From Carbonactinospora thermoautotrophica (GTDB lineage Bacteria; Actinomycetota; Actinomycetes; Streptomycetales; Carbonactinosporaceae): 64,000 nucleotides of DNA. The DNA is taken from NCBI RefSeq assembly GCF_001543895.1, contig NZ_JYIJ01000010.1, forward strand, positions 1 through 64,000, read 5' to 3'. Position 1 is the stretch's first letter. Every line of letters starts with the position of its first letter. The notes below the pieces were generated by a model. It was given only the letters and a program-made list of their open reading frames with translations. It ran no database searches and was not told the origin of the DNA. A program made the translations under genes and the position numbers. Positions 1 through 8,398 of the stretch are shown here, in pieces.

Positions 1-1039
1 CGGCCCCGCCCGCGCCGACGCTGCCGCCCGCGCCGCCGGGCACCACACCCCCGGCCCGGCCGATCCCGGCCCCGCCGCCGACCCGGCCGCCACCGACCCC
101 GGAGCCGCGACCGGCCCCACCACTCACCGGCGGCAGCACCCCGACCGGCGGGACGACCCCACTCGATGCGCCCGACCCCGTGGGCTGCCAACCGCCCGGC
201 GACTGGCCCGGCAACCCCTGCCCGGGTGACGGATTGACGCCCTCCAGCTCACTGCCCAACGGACCCCCACCCGGCAGCGCGCCGCCACCCGCCGGCACCC
301 GACCGCCCAGGCCACCATCACCGCCCCCGTAGCCGTGGACGCTCCCGCCGCCGTACCCGGCGACACCGCCGCCACCGCCACCCGAGCCGGAAACACCGGA
401 GTAACCTCGCCCCGAATGACCGGATACACCCGTTCCCGACCCGCCGTCGCCAGGGTCCTTCCAGTCGTCGACGTCCGGCGTGTCCTTCCCCCGCACCGTC
501 CCGGGGGCTAGCACTTCAGCGGCCTGGCGGTATTCAGCGTCGGCTGCGGCGACCAGCCGGATGGCTTCCTGGCGGTCGCGTTCCATCTCCTGGAGTTCGC
601 GTTCGCCGATCACGCGGCCGACGATCCCGCCGATGACGTTCACGCCGGGGGCGGGCGGTAGGGCCGCGCCTGCCCCGTGCTTGAGCGCCTTGGCCGCCGC
701 GACCTTCCACTCCGGTGGCGGGGGCGGCATCTGCTTCGCCTTAGCCAGGGCATCCCCGGCGGAGGACAGCGCCCTGCCGGCGGTCTCCGCGTCGTTGGCG
801 AGCGTGGTCGTCGACTTGACGATGTAGTCCACGGCCTGGCCGAACTGTTCGGCCGCCTGGCCCTGCCACGCGCCGGAGGCTTGCAGGGCGCGTACCTCGG
901 CCTGCAGCACGCCGATCTGCTCGCGCAGGTCGGCGGCGACCCGCTGCCAGTGCTCGCCCGCCCCGTGCAACGCGCTCGGGTCGGCGTTCTCGACCAGCTT
1001 CCACAGCTGGTCGTGGTCCAGCGACTCGTACTTCGACAT
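1..1039 (-). CDS. WXG-type/PPE-like type VII secretion protein with Gly-Pro-rich tail (copy 1, partial)
   Basis: The 3' end lies beyond the left edge; 346 codons are visible, starting at ATG 1039 (MSKYESLDHD). The N-terminal ~110 residues are predicted helical and contain a W-Q-G motif at residues 58-60 followed by AEQF, the pattern of WXG100-type substrates of type VII secretion. A hydrophobic Gly/Pro stretch (PGVNVIGGIVGRVIG) follows, then a long low-complexity Gly/Pro/Ser tail. It is a near-duplicate of the gene at 3635-4922, and here the reading frame stays open through the tail. It is the last visible member of a minus-strand run that includes a mycosin, so a secreted or cell-surface role is likely. 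WXG family membership is inferred from motif and context only. Confidence 0.75.
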   Translation of the reverse strand, partial: MSKYESLDHDQLWKLVENADPSALHGAGEHWQRVAADLREQIGVLQAEVRALQASGAWQGQAAEQFGQAVDYIVKSTTTLANDAETAGRALSSAGDALAKAKQMPPPPPEWKVAAAKALKHGAGAALPPAPGVNVIGGIVGRVIGERELQEMERDRQEAIRLVAAADAEYRQAAEVLAPGTVRGKDTPDVDDWKDPGDGGSGTGVSGHSGRGYSGVSGSGGGGGGVAGYGGGSVHGYGGGDGGLGGRVPAGGGALPGGGPLGSELEGVNPSPGQGLPGQSPGGWQPTGSGASSGVVPPVGVLPPVSGGAGRGSGVGGGRVGGGAGIGRAGGVVPGGAGGSVGAGGA

Positions 1040-1056
1040 CTCGGTCCCCCCGTTCC

Positions 1057-1542
1057 TCACCAGTCCATGCCCTGGTCCCGCGCCTCGGGGTGCTGCTGCT
1101 CCTGCTGCTGGGCGTAGCGGCGCTGCTCCTCGACCTGCTGCTGCGACTGGCGCAGCAGCTCGCCCTCCTCCCGCGTGCACAGGTTCGGCTGTGGCTGGTA
1201 CTTGCTGGCGTAGATCTCGGGCAGCTCTTCCTTGCTCTTCACGAACGGCACCCGGTTGTCCGCGTCGGTCTCGCGGTAGCGGTTCACCACCCGGGCGGTG
1301 TTGCCGCGCAGGTTCTGGATCTGGGCGACCGTGTCGTTGAGTAGCAGGTGCAGCCGCTGCGACATGGTCCGGTACGCGCCCGCCAGCAGCGGGGAGGCCT
1401 CCAGCCCCCCGAGCTTGCCGCCGTCCAGCCGGCCGTCGTGCACCGCCTGCTGCGCGGCGCGGTCGAACTCGTCGACGATCCCGGCCAGCTTGGCAGCGAA
1501 CCGCTGCAGGGCGTCCACATCGGCGTGGAAGGAGTCAGCCAC
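1057..1542 (-). CDS. Small helical protein of the type VII cluster
   Basis: 161 codons from GTG 1542 (MADSFHADVD), preceded by a GGGG-containing ribosome site. An upstream ATG at 1713 is possible but would run through the hairpin at 1658-1695. The protein is predicted almost wholly alpha-helical, with no signal peptide or membrane segment. It has an N-terminal heptad-like stretch (ALQRFAAKLAGIVDEFD) and a Gln/Glu-rich C-terminus (QQQVEEQRRYAQQQEQQ) that may form a coiled coil. It sits 17 bp upstream of the WXG-type gene, which suggests an ESX-like partner or chaperone. I do not recognise a named family; small WXG-like partners are often encoded as adjacent pairs, so the function is inference from position. 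Confidence 0.6.
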   Translation of the reverse strand: MADSFHADVDALQRFAAKLAGIVDEFDRAAQQAVHDGRLDGGKLGGLEASPLLAGAYRTMSQRLHLLLNDTVAQIQNLRGNTARVVNRYRETDADNRVPFVKSKEELPEIYASKYQPQPNLCTREEGELLRQSQQQVEEQRRYAQQQEQQHPEARDQGMDW

Positions 1543-1657
1543 CGAAACCCCCGTCAAACCGTCCGTATGATCAGGAAAGGTACCGGCGAGGGGTGACCAC
1601 GGCAACGGCGCAACCCCTGACCACGGGCCTTTTCGGCGTATCGGCACGTCGGCCCTG

Positions 1658-1695
1658 ATGGGTGTGCGTGCCGTGTCGGGGGCACGCACACCCAT
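1658..1695. repeat. 15-bp-arm hairpin, possible terminator
   Basis: Perfect inverted repeat with arms 1658-1672 and 1681-1695 around an 8-base loop. It lies just past the end of the broken Excalibur-like gene (stop at 1717-1719, minus strand). The right arm is part of a direct repeat: GCACGCACACCCATGCC recurs at about 1700-1717. The core GTGTGCGTG is shared with the large palindrome at 9033-9082. No T-tract follows, so termination is plausible but not shown. Confidence 0.6.
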
Positions 1696-1716
1696 GCCTT
1701 CACGCACACCCATGCC

Positions 1717-2179
1717 TTACCGGGCGGTGTTGTCACCCGGCCCGCAGGCGATGCCGTCGCGGTTGGTGTCGAGCCGGTGCCGGTCGCGGCCGTGCACGGG
1801 CAGTGGGTCGAAGCCGTGCGCGCAGTCAGGCGCAGTGGTCCGCGACGCCGGTCGGGAACCGCCACGGCACGCATTGCCCGGGCTCGCCGTAGGCGCGGTC
1901 GCAGCTGTCGTACCCCGGCGGCAGCGACACCCGGGTCCGTTTCGGGGCGGGGTGCTTGCGCTGGCCGGTCAGCCGCTGGGCGGACGGCTGGATGTGCGGG
2001 GCCGCCGTGGGTTTCACGGACGGCGGGGCCGGCTTCGGGCGCGCGGTGGCCTGGCCGATCGCCAGCCCGGTGCCCAGCGCCGCGGCGAGGCCGGCATCGA
2101 CACGTCGAACCAACTTTTTTCGCGGGGCCGCCCAGTGCTTGAAACGCCAAGCCGCCGCAGGGGTAAGGCCCACCGCCAT
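1717..2179 (-). pseudogene. Excalibur-like Cys/Asp-rich protein, disrupted near the C-terminus
   Basis: The frame from ATG 2179 (MAVGLTPAAAW) encodes a basic N-terminus with a short hydrophobic stretch (LAAALGTGLAIGQA), a Pro/Lys-rich linker and YDSCDRAYGEPGQCVPWRFP, then stops at 1826-1828. A second frame from about 1839 to the stop at 1717-1719 continues the same domain: DCAHGF, GRDRHR, then LDTNRDGIACGPGD, an Excalibur-like calcium-binding end. Joining the two requires a stop where a Trp would fit plus one frame change. The complete protein would be an anchored extracytoplasmic domain protein. It may be truncated, or the sequence may contain an error. The domain name is from recall of the pattern, not a search. 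Confidence 0.6.
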
Positions 2180-2325
2180 GAGGCGTCTCAGCCGACGGTC
2201 CCCACACGGACACCGCGTCCGCTCATCGGCATGAGCGGACGGCACCCCGGCCGACCTGGCCAGCACCCCCACCTCGGGGGTCTGGTCTTACTTCCGGTGG
2301 GTGCGTGGCCCACGGGCGGGGGTTC

Positions 2326-3606
2326 TCAGTGTTGGGGTGGTTGCCAGCCGGGCGGCGGGGGTGGGCCGGGCTGTGGCCACGGCCCGGGGGGTGCGCCGGC
2401 CTGCTGGTACTGCGGGCCGGGTGGTGGCCCGTACGGCCCGGGCGGCCCGGGGGGTGGCCAGCCGCCCCCGCCCGGCGGCTGGTCGCGCCCGCTGCCGCGC
2501 CGGGCCAGGAGCACCACGACGAGGATGACCGCCCCGACGGCGAGCAGGCCGCCCAGCGCCCACACCAGCACTGGCCCGGGGCCGCCCTCACCCGAGTCGT
2601 TGGCCTGTGGCTGTTGCGTGGGCTGGGCGGCGGTCAACTCGGGCGCGAGGGGGTTCTTGTCCCGGGGCCACTCGCCCACGTCCTCGGTCAGCGCCCGCAC
2701 CGGGTTGATCATCCCGTACCCGCAGTAGTCATCCCTGCCCGGCGGCCCGCAGTCGTCGGCGGTCTTGATCAGCCGGTGGATCACCTGGTTCGCCGACAAC
2801 TCCGGGAACTTCGCCCGGATCAACGCCACGGTAGCCGACACGTACGCGGTGGCCTGGCTGGTCCCGCTGCCGGTGTCGTACTTCCCGCCCGGCTCGGCTG
2901 CGTAGATGTCCACCCCGGGGGCGGCCACGGTCACCCACGGGCCGTGCTGGGTCTCCGCCCACGGCTTGCCGTTCTTGTCCACGGCGGTGACCGCGATCAC
3001 CCCGGGGTAGGCGGCCGGGTAGTTCGGCGTGCTGAGCCCGTCGTTACCCGCCGCAGCCACGATCACCACGTCACGGCGCAGGGCCTCCTCAATCGCCGCT
3101 TTTTCCGGGCTGTTCTCAGCGAGTTGTGGATCCTTGGTACCGCCAGCCGAGATATTGATGACTTTGATTCCTTGTGCGATCGCATGCTTGATGGCGGCCT
3201 CGCGGGCGTTGCTGTACGAAGAGCCGTAGGTGCCGGTGACCATTGGGTAGATCCGGGCTCTCGGCGCAAGACCCAACACCCGTCCCGAGCCGTTGCCGGT
3301 GCCAGCAATGAGACTGGCCATTGCGGTGCCGTGCCCATGTTGATCGGTTGTGCCATCCCCGGTACCACGATGAAAGTCCTTACCGGGAACAACCTGACCA
3401 CGCAGGTCCGGATGCGTAGCGTCGACACCCGTATCGAGAACCGCAACCGTCACACCCTCGCCCTGCGTGTACTTCCAGGCTTCCTTCGCGCGGAGTTTCT
3501 GCAACGCCCACTGGTTGCTGACACCGGCGGTGGCCGAGCCAGACGTGGCCAGCAGCAGCATGCCGGAGGCGGTGAGCAGGCTTCCGGCCCGTAGCAGTCT
3601 TCGCAC
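2326..3606 (-). CDS. mycP: Mycosin: type VII secretion-associated subtilisin-like serine protease
   Basis: 426 residues from GTG 3606. The N-terminus is a signal peptide (hydrophobic ~9-21, cleavage near residue 28). The S8 catalytic triad is intact: Asp58 in AVLDTGVD, His92 in HGHGTA, Ser250 in GSGTSQATA; the oxyanion Asn188 is in AAAGND. A transmembrane helix at about 345-368 is followed by a cytosolic Pro/Gly-rich tail. This architecture (signal peptide, S8 domain, C-terminal helix) is that of mycosins, membrane-anchored proteases that stabilise and process ESX secretion systems. Length fits the family. No EccB/C/D/E core genes lie in the window. It is 28 bp downstream of the second WXG-type gene, so the two are probably cotranscribed. 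Confidence 0.92.
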   Translation of the reverse strand: MRRLLRAGSLLTASGMLLLATSGSATAGVSNQWALQKLRAKEAWKYTQGEGVTVAVLDTGVDATHPDLRGQVVPGKDFHRGTGDGTTDQHGHGTAMASLIAGTGNGSGRVLGLAPRARIYPMVTGTYGSSYSNAREAAIKHAIAQGIKVINISAGGTKDPQLAENSPEKAAIEEALRRDVVIVAAAGNDGLSTPNYPAAYPGVIAVTAVDKNGKPWAETQHGPWVTVAAPGVDIYAAEPGGKYDTGSGTSQATAYVSATVALIRAKFPELSANQVIHRLIKTADDCGPPGRDDYCGYGMINPVRALTEDVGEWPRDKNPLAPELTAAQPTQQPQANDSGEGGPGPVLVWALGGLLAVGAVILVVVLLARRGSGRDQPPGGGGWPPPGPPGPYGPPPGPQYQQAGAPPGPWPQPGPPPPPGWQPPQH

Positions 3607-3634
3607 TCCTCGGCTCCGTCCCTCCTCTGGCGGC

Positions 3635-4922
3635 CTATTCGATGACCGGGGGCACGGTCGGCTTCTTCACCGCCCAGGTGTCCTCGTCCTCGACCAGGTA
3701 CGAGGGGCGGCGGCTGCGCTCGCGTTCCTGCTCACCCCCCGCCCCGCCGTGCGCCCCATGCGCACCCATCATGCCCGCCGGCCCACCGGCCCCGGTCGGC
3801 CGGCCACCGCCGGCCCCGGTCCCGGCCGGGCGTCCCCCGGAGATCCCGGACCCGGGCACCGCGCCCCCACCGCCCGGCACCCGGCCGGCCCCGCCCGCGC
3901 CGACGCTGCCGCCCGCGCCGCCGGGCACCACACCCCCGGCCCGGCCGATCCCGGCCCCGCCGCCGACCCGGCCGCCACCGACCCCGGAGCCGCGACCGGC
4001 CCCACCACCACTCACCGGTGGCAGCACCCCGACCGGCGGGACCACCCCACCCGACGCGCCCGACCCCGTGGGCTGCCAACCGCCCGGCGACTGGCCCGGC
4101 AAACCTTGCCGGCGGGTTGACGCCCTCCAGCTCACTGCCCAACGGACCCCCACCCGGCAGCGCGCCGCCACCCGCCGGCACCCGACCGCTCAGGCCACCA
4201 TCACCGGCCCCGTAGCCGTGAACGCCTCTGCCCCCGCCGTACCCGGCGACGCCCCCACCGCCGCCCGGGCCGGAGACGCCGGAGTAGCTGCTCCCCTGAT
4301 GACCGGACACGCTCGCCCGCGAGCCGCTCTCACCAGAGTCCTTCCACTCTTCAACATCCGGACCGCCCCAGTCGACCTCTGCTGTTGGGTCCAACTGGCG
4401 GGCCGCCTGCCGGTACTCGGCGTCGGCTGCGGCCACGAGCCGGATGGCTTCCTGGCGGTCGCGTTCCATCTCCTGGAGTTCGCGTTCGCCGATCACGCGG
4501 CCGACGATCCCGCCGATGACGTTCACGCCCGGGGCGGGCGGCATGGCCACGCCCGCCCCGTACTTGAGCGCCTTGGCCGCCGCGACCTTCCAGTCCGGCG
4601 GCGGGGGCGGCATCCGCTTGGCCTGGGCCAGCGCATCACCAGCGGAGGACAGCGCCCTGCCGGCGGTCTCCGCGTCTTCCGCGACCTGGTGGGTGGATTT
4701 GACGATGTGGTCCACGACCTGGCTGAACTGCTCGGCCGCCTGGCCCTGCCACGCGCCGGAGGCCTGCAGGGCGCGCACCTCGGCCTGCAGCACGCCGATC
4801 TGCTCGCGCAGGTCGGCGGCGACCCGCTGCCAGTGCTCACCCGCCCCGTGCAACGCGCCCGGGTCGGCGTTCTCGACCAGCTTCCAGAGCTGGTCGTGGT
4901 CCAGCGACTCGTACTTCGACAT
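3635..4922 (-). pseudogene. WXG-type/PPE-like protein, copy 2, frameshifted in the Gly-Pro tail
   Basis: The N-terminus from ATG 4922 is almost the same as copy 1 (1-1039), including the W-Q-G motif at residues 58-60 and the PGVNVIGGIVGRVIG segment. Near 4098-4130, after the residues GSELEGVNP, this copy is 5 bases shorter than copy 1. The original frame therefore runs into arginine-rich missense and stops at 3732-3734, whereas the native tail (GLPGQSPGGWQPTG onward) resumes in another frame and ends at 3635-3637 with the residues KKPTVPPVIE. Both halves are open, so the break is recent, phase-variable or a sequence error. Without the shift it would be a ~430-residue secreted WXG-type protein beside the mycosin. 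Confidence 0.75.
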
Positions 4923-5123
4923 GCAGCTCCCCCCGTCTTCTCAAAGCCGTGGGCGTTGCGGCGGCCGTCGCCCAGCCATCCGCTGCCGGTACGACCGGCG
5001 CGGCAGGGACCAGCGGGGGAACCCCGCCAGCACCGTCCGTAACCGATCATCAACGGTACTGACGAGGGACGACCCAGGAAAGCACAACCCCCGCACGAGC
5101 CCCTTTCCGGTCCCTTTCTCGCC

Positions 5124-5158
5124 GGTGTCGGGAATCCGGCTACCGGCTCCCCGACACC
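5124..5158. terminator. Inverted repeat after the kinase gene
   Basis: Arms GGTGTCGGG (5124-5132) and CCCGACACC (5150-5158) with an inner pair of CCGG tetramers lie 34 bp past the kinase stop codon on the minus strand. It could terminate the kinase transcript or separate it from the type VII cluster downstream. No T-run follows. Confidence 0.4.
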
Positions 5159-5192
5159 CACGGCGGCCGCGGCCCATGGGCCGGCAGCCGGG

Positions 5193-6773
5193 TCAGCTCT
5201 CGGGGCTCACCTGGTCGAGGTGGGCGAGGAGTTGCCGGGCGTCCTCCAGCAGCGGGTTGCCGGAGGAGTACGACCGCATATCCGCCAGGAGCGCGCGCAG
5301 GTCGTCCCGTGCCCGCGTGACCTGGCCGGAGGAGGCCAGCAGGACGCAGATCTGGTACCGCAGCTCCAGCACCTGGTCGTCGTGCTCGCCGAAGAGGGCC
5401 CGCATCTCGGGCAGGAGCGAGCGGAAGCCGGCCAGCGCCGCCGCTGTCTCGCCGAGCGCCGCCCGGCAGGCCACGGCCTGGAAACGGCAGTGCAGCACGT
5501 GTTCCTCCCCGGCGCCGCGCCTGGCCAGCTCGCCGGCCAGGTCCTCATACTCGGGGAGCGCCCGCCGGTAGTCGCCGGCGGCGAAGAGCACGTTGGCCAG
5601 GTCGAACCGCAGGCGCAGCACCAGCGGGTGGGTGGCGCTGAAGGCGCGCGTGGCCGCGTCGAGGATCTCCCGCAGCATGTCGGCGGCCTGGGTGTACCGG
5701 CCGTCCATGGCGAGTTCCTCGGCCCGCTGCCGGGCCTGGCGCACCTCGGTCTCGCCGACGGCGGCCCGCCGGCCGGGCGGGGGAGCGGCCCGGCCCCGCG
5801 CGGCAGGCCCGAGGGAGACCGTGGTCACCAGGGGGTTCCGGTCCGGCAGCAGCGCGAGCGCGTCGGTGTACAGGCGGGTCGGCGCGGTCTGCGCGGTCTG
5901 CACAGCGGCCGGCGCCTCGACCCCGGCCAGCGGCGGGTCCGGGACGTAGGGCAGCAGCCGCGCGTAGACGGCCGCCGCGTCGGCCGGCCGGTCCTCCGGC
6001 TGCTTGGCCAGCAGGTCGAGCACGAGCCGTTCCAGGTCGGCGGGGACGTCCGGCCGCAGCTCCCGCAGCGGCCGGGGCTCGCTTTCCAGGTGCTCCCGGA
6101 GGACGGCCAGCGAGGTCTCCCCCTGGAAGACGGGCTCGCCGGAGAGCAGCTCGTGCAAGACGCAGCCGAGGGCGTACAGGTCGCTGCGCGGCTCGCAGGC
6201 GCCGGTCAACGCCTGCTCGGGGGCCATGTAGGCGGGGGTGCCGACCGTCTCCCCGGGCGCGGTGAGCTTGGTCAGGTCGGGCCGGTCCAGCAGCGCGGCC
6301 ACCCCGAAGTCCAGCACCTTGACCGTGCCGTCCTCGCAGACCATGACGTTGTGCGGCTTGAGGTCGCGGTGGACCAGGGGGACGGCGTGCGCGACGGTGA
6401 GCACCGCGCAGATCTGGGCGCCGATCCCGGCCACCCACCGCACCGGCAGCGGCCCGTGCTCGGCCACCAGATCACCCAGGGTGTACCCCTCGACAAGCTG
6501 CATGACGAGATAGAAACCCGCGTCGTACTCGCCGACGTCGTGCACGGCCGGCACGCCGGGGTGGTCCAGCCGCGCGGTGGCCTGGGCCTCGCGCAGGAAC
6601 CGCTCGATCGACAGCCGCCCGCGGCTGCGGTGGGCCAGGACGTCGGCGCGCAGCAGCTTGACCGCGACCCGGCGGTCGAGGGTGCGGTCGTACCCGACCC
6701 AGACCTCGCCCATGCCGCCCCGGCCGATCGGGGTGTCCAGCTCGTACCGGCCGTTGATCACGCGCTCCGCCAC
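5193..6773 (-). CDS. Soluble Hanks-type Ser/Thr protein kinase with C-terminal TPR-like repeats
   Basis: 526 residues from GTG 6773 ([12 protein letters not shown]), chosen because GGGAGGGG lies just upstream and kinase homology starts there; an in-frame ATG at 6845 would add 24 residues. The kinase domain (~10-275) has the Gly loop GRGGMGEV, the ATP lysine in [14 protein letters not shown] (135-142), DFG (155-157) and APE (184-186), so it looks catalytically complete. A Pro/Ala linker follows, then helical repeats (~340-520) resembling tetratricopeptide units for protein binding. There is no transmembrane segment or PASTA domain, unlike PknB. It lies upstream of, and codirectional with, the type VII cluster, a possible but unproven regulatory link. 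Confidence 0.9.
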   Translation of the reverse strand: MAERVINGRYELDTPIGRGGMGEVWVGYDRTLDRRVAVKLLRADVLAHRSRGRLSIERFLREAQATARLDHPGVPAVHDVGEYDAGFYLVMQLVEGYTLGDLVAEHGPLPVRWVAGIGAQICAVLTVAHAVPLVHRDLKPHNVMVCEDGTVKVLDFGVAALLDRPDLTKLTAPGETVGTPAYMAPEQALTGACEPRSDLYALGCVLHELLSGEPVFQGETSLAVLREHLESEPRPLRELRPDVPADLERLVLDLLAKQPEDRPADAAAVYARLLPYVPDPPLAGVEAPAAVQTAQTAPTRLYTDALALLPDRNPLVTTVSLGPAARGRAAPPPGRRAAVGETEVRQARQRAEELAMDGRYTQAADMLREILDAATRAFSATHPLVLRLRFDLANVLFAAGDYRRALPEYEDLAGELARRGAGEEHVLHCRFQAVACRAALGETAAALAGFRSLLPEMRALFGEHDDQVLELRYQICVLLASSGQVTRARDDLRALLADMRSYSSGNPLLEDARQLLAHLDQVSPES

Positions 6774-6971
6774 CGTGCCCCTCCCGTACGACAGGACCAA
6801 GTGTGGCGGGAAGATCACCGGGGCGTCACGGCCTTCCGTCGACAAGGTCTACGACACCCCAGAGGCGTCGCTTCCTGCGTGAACGCGGCATCGGAGCGCG
6901 GATCGCCCGCCGTGGGATCGACTCCGGCCAGCGCAGCAGGGGCCCGCCGTCGCCGGATCAGGCCCAGGACA

Positions 6972-7424
6972 CTAGCAGTCGGTGGTGAGTTCCCCGATCA
7001 GGCTGACCACCGTTCCGGTGCTTGGACATACCCAGCTTGCCCGCTCGTCTAGGGTGACGGTCGCTGTCATGGGATGTTGATGACCCTGCACCCAGCACAG
7101 GGGCCAGGTGATGAACTCGTATCCGGTGAAGTGGGTCTGCACACGATCCGCCAGGGCGGCGATCAGGTTGGGGGTGGGGAGGGTCAGTTCCAGGTCAAAG
7201 GCGAACGACATGTCGGCCCCGGTAAGGCCGAGGAGCAGGGTGTTGGCGACGCCCAACGGATGGGGCTCTGCGGTCCACCGCAGTTGCGGGAACCTGCCGG
7301 CGATCGCGGATTCGGTCAACAAGTCCTGTCCTACCAGCGTGCAGGCGTGTCCCACCGTGGTCGGCACCCCTGCCTCGGGTTCGGGGGTGCCGACCAGCGG
7401 CCAGGACACATCACGCATTGTCAC
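6972..7424 (-). CDS. Unrecognised protein, second gene of a two-gene unit
   Basis: 150 codons from GTG 7424, whose GTGA overlaps the stop of the upstream gene (translational coupling). No signal peptide or clear membrane helix. It is rich in Thr, Pro and Trp (WPLVG, FITWPLCWVQGHQHP, ASWVCPSTGTV), suggesting a mixed alpha/beta cytosolic fold. GC content is visibly lower than that of its neighbours. I recognise no family. The tight pairing with the next upstream gene suggests a joint function, for example a protein and its partner or immunity factor, but nothing in the sequence proves this. Confidence 0.6.
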   Translation of the reverse strand: MTMRDVSWPLVGTPEPEAGVPTTVGHACTLVGQDLLTESAIAGRFPQLRWTAEPHPLGVANTLLLGLTGADMSFAFDLELTLPTPNLIAALADRVQTHFTGYEFITWPLCWVQGHQHPMTATVTLDERASWVCPSTGTVVSLIGELTTDC

Positions 7425-7888
7425 CCTTGAGGCGTGTTCGCGGACTGGTCGTCGTATTCAATGACCAGTTCGGAGGTGTACGGCTCCTCGGTCTCCTCCG
7501 AGGCGTGCCGCATCAGATTGTCGCCTTCCAGGATGTAGTTGAACACCCGCCGCAAGTTAGCAGTTCCGGGGTGTCCGCCTACGTTGACGCGGAACGTGTA
7601 CATCCCGCCGAGTTGATAGTCGGCGGCGAAGGAGTTGCGGGGGACAGTCGAGTGCCAGTGATAGCTGACCGGGATGTTCCGGTGGGTGTCGGTGTATCCG
7701 GTCGGCCGGCCCCGCTTGAACTGGTTGGCGGTGCAGTTCATGTTGCTTGTGGCCATGGCCTGCAGTGCCGGCTTGACCTTGAAACCCCAGGCCATCGGAT
7801 TGGCGTAGGTCCCAGAGATCCGGAAGGTGACCTGAGCACTGAAGGTGCCGTTACGGTCTGAGCCCTGGTACCCGGGCGGGCTCGGCAC
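7421..7888 (-). CDS. Unrecognised beta-rich protein, first gene of a two-gene unit
   Basis: 155 codons from GTG 7888 (MPSPPGYQGS). The frame is closed just upstream by a stop inside the inverted repeat at 7937-7967, which limits alternative starts. The protein has alternating hydrophobic residues typical of beta strands (FSAQVTFRISGTY, MYTFRVNVGGHPG, SELVIEYDD) and a single Cys. No export signal is seen. It overlaps the following gene by 4 bases and diverges from the GYD gene at 7981. No family is recognised. The beta-sandwich impression is inference from the residue pattern; structure prediction would be the natural test. Confidence 0.6.
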   Translation of the reverse strand: MPSPPGYQGSDRNGTFSAQVTFRISGTYANPMAWGFKVKPALQAMATSNMNCTANQFKRGRPTGYTDTHRNIPVSYHWHSTVPRNSFAADYQLGGMYTFRVNVGGHPGTANLRRVFNYILEGDNLMRHASEETEEPYTSELVIEYDDQSANTPQG

Positions 7889-7936
7889 GCCTTTGGCGTC
7901 GCCATTCGGGTGAAGCTCGGTCCGCCCGCCTTCTTC

Positions 7937-7967
7937 CGGGTAGACCGCCGGCAGAGCGGTCTACCCG
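7937..7967. promoter_or_regulatory. Perfect 12-bp-arm inverted repeat between divergent genes
   Basis: Arms 7937-7948 (CGGGTAGACCGC) and 7956-7967 (GCGGTCTACCCG) with a 7-base spacer. It sits between the start of the minus-strand gene at 7888 and the strong ribosome site AAAGGAGG just before ATG 7981. It could be a dimeric operator serving both divergent genes, or a 5'-UTR hairpin close to the ribosome site of the GYD gene. Confidence 0.6.
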
Positions 7968-7980
7968 AAAGGAGGCGGCC

Positions 7981-8274
7981 ATGCCGTCCTACGTCATCCT
8001 CCTGAACTGGACCGACCAGGGGATCCGCGCGTTCCGGGACACGCTGCAGCGTGCCCAGGACTTCGGCGCGCTCGCCGAGCGGTTCGGCTCCCGGATCAAG
8101 GACCTGTACTGGACGCTCGGCCCGTACGACCTGGTGAGCCTCGTCGAAGCTCCCGACGACGAGACCGCCACCGCGCTCGCGCTCGCCCTCAGCGCCCTGG
8201 GCAACGTCCGCACCACGACCCTGCGCGCGTACGACCGGGAGGAGATGCACGCGATCATCGACAAGGTTTCCTGA
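7981..8274 (+). CDS. GYD domain protein
   Basis: 97 residues from ATG 7981, with a near-ideal ribosome site (AAAGGAGG) 6 bases upstream. It matches the small GYD family (about 95-105 residues): N-terminal beta strand YVILLNWTDQGI, conserved LGPYDLVSLVEAPDD, and C-terminal TTTLRAYDREEM. GYD proteins are ferredoxin-like alpha/beta dimers of unknown biochemical role, related in fold to dimeric barrel proteins. It is probably cytosolic. The gene stands alone or is cotranscribed with the oxidoreductase at 8399. Confidence 0.85.
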   Translation: MPSYVILLNWTDQGIRAFRDTLQRAQDFGALAERFGSRIKDLYWTLGPYDLVSLVEAPDDETATALALALSALGNVRTTTLRAYDREEMHAIIDKVS

Positions 8275-8398
8275 TCGCCGGCGGATCAAGCTGCAGGCGA
8301 GGCCGAGGTCGGTGTACCCCGTGCGTACGGCGTTGACTGACCGTGCTCCGCCTCGGCCGTCCCGCCCCACGGCGAACCGGTGCGGGAGACTGGCGATC

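Noticed and set aside
3642-5042. 466-residue plus-strand open frame rich in Pro and Thr
   Set aside because: It is the antisense of the WXG-type gene's Gly-Pro tail.
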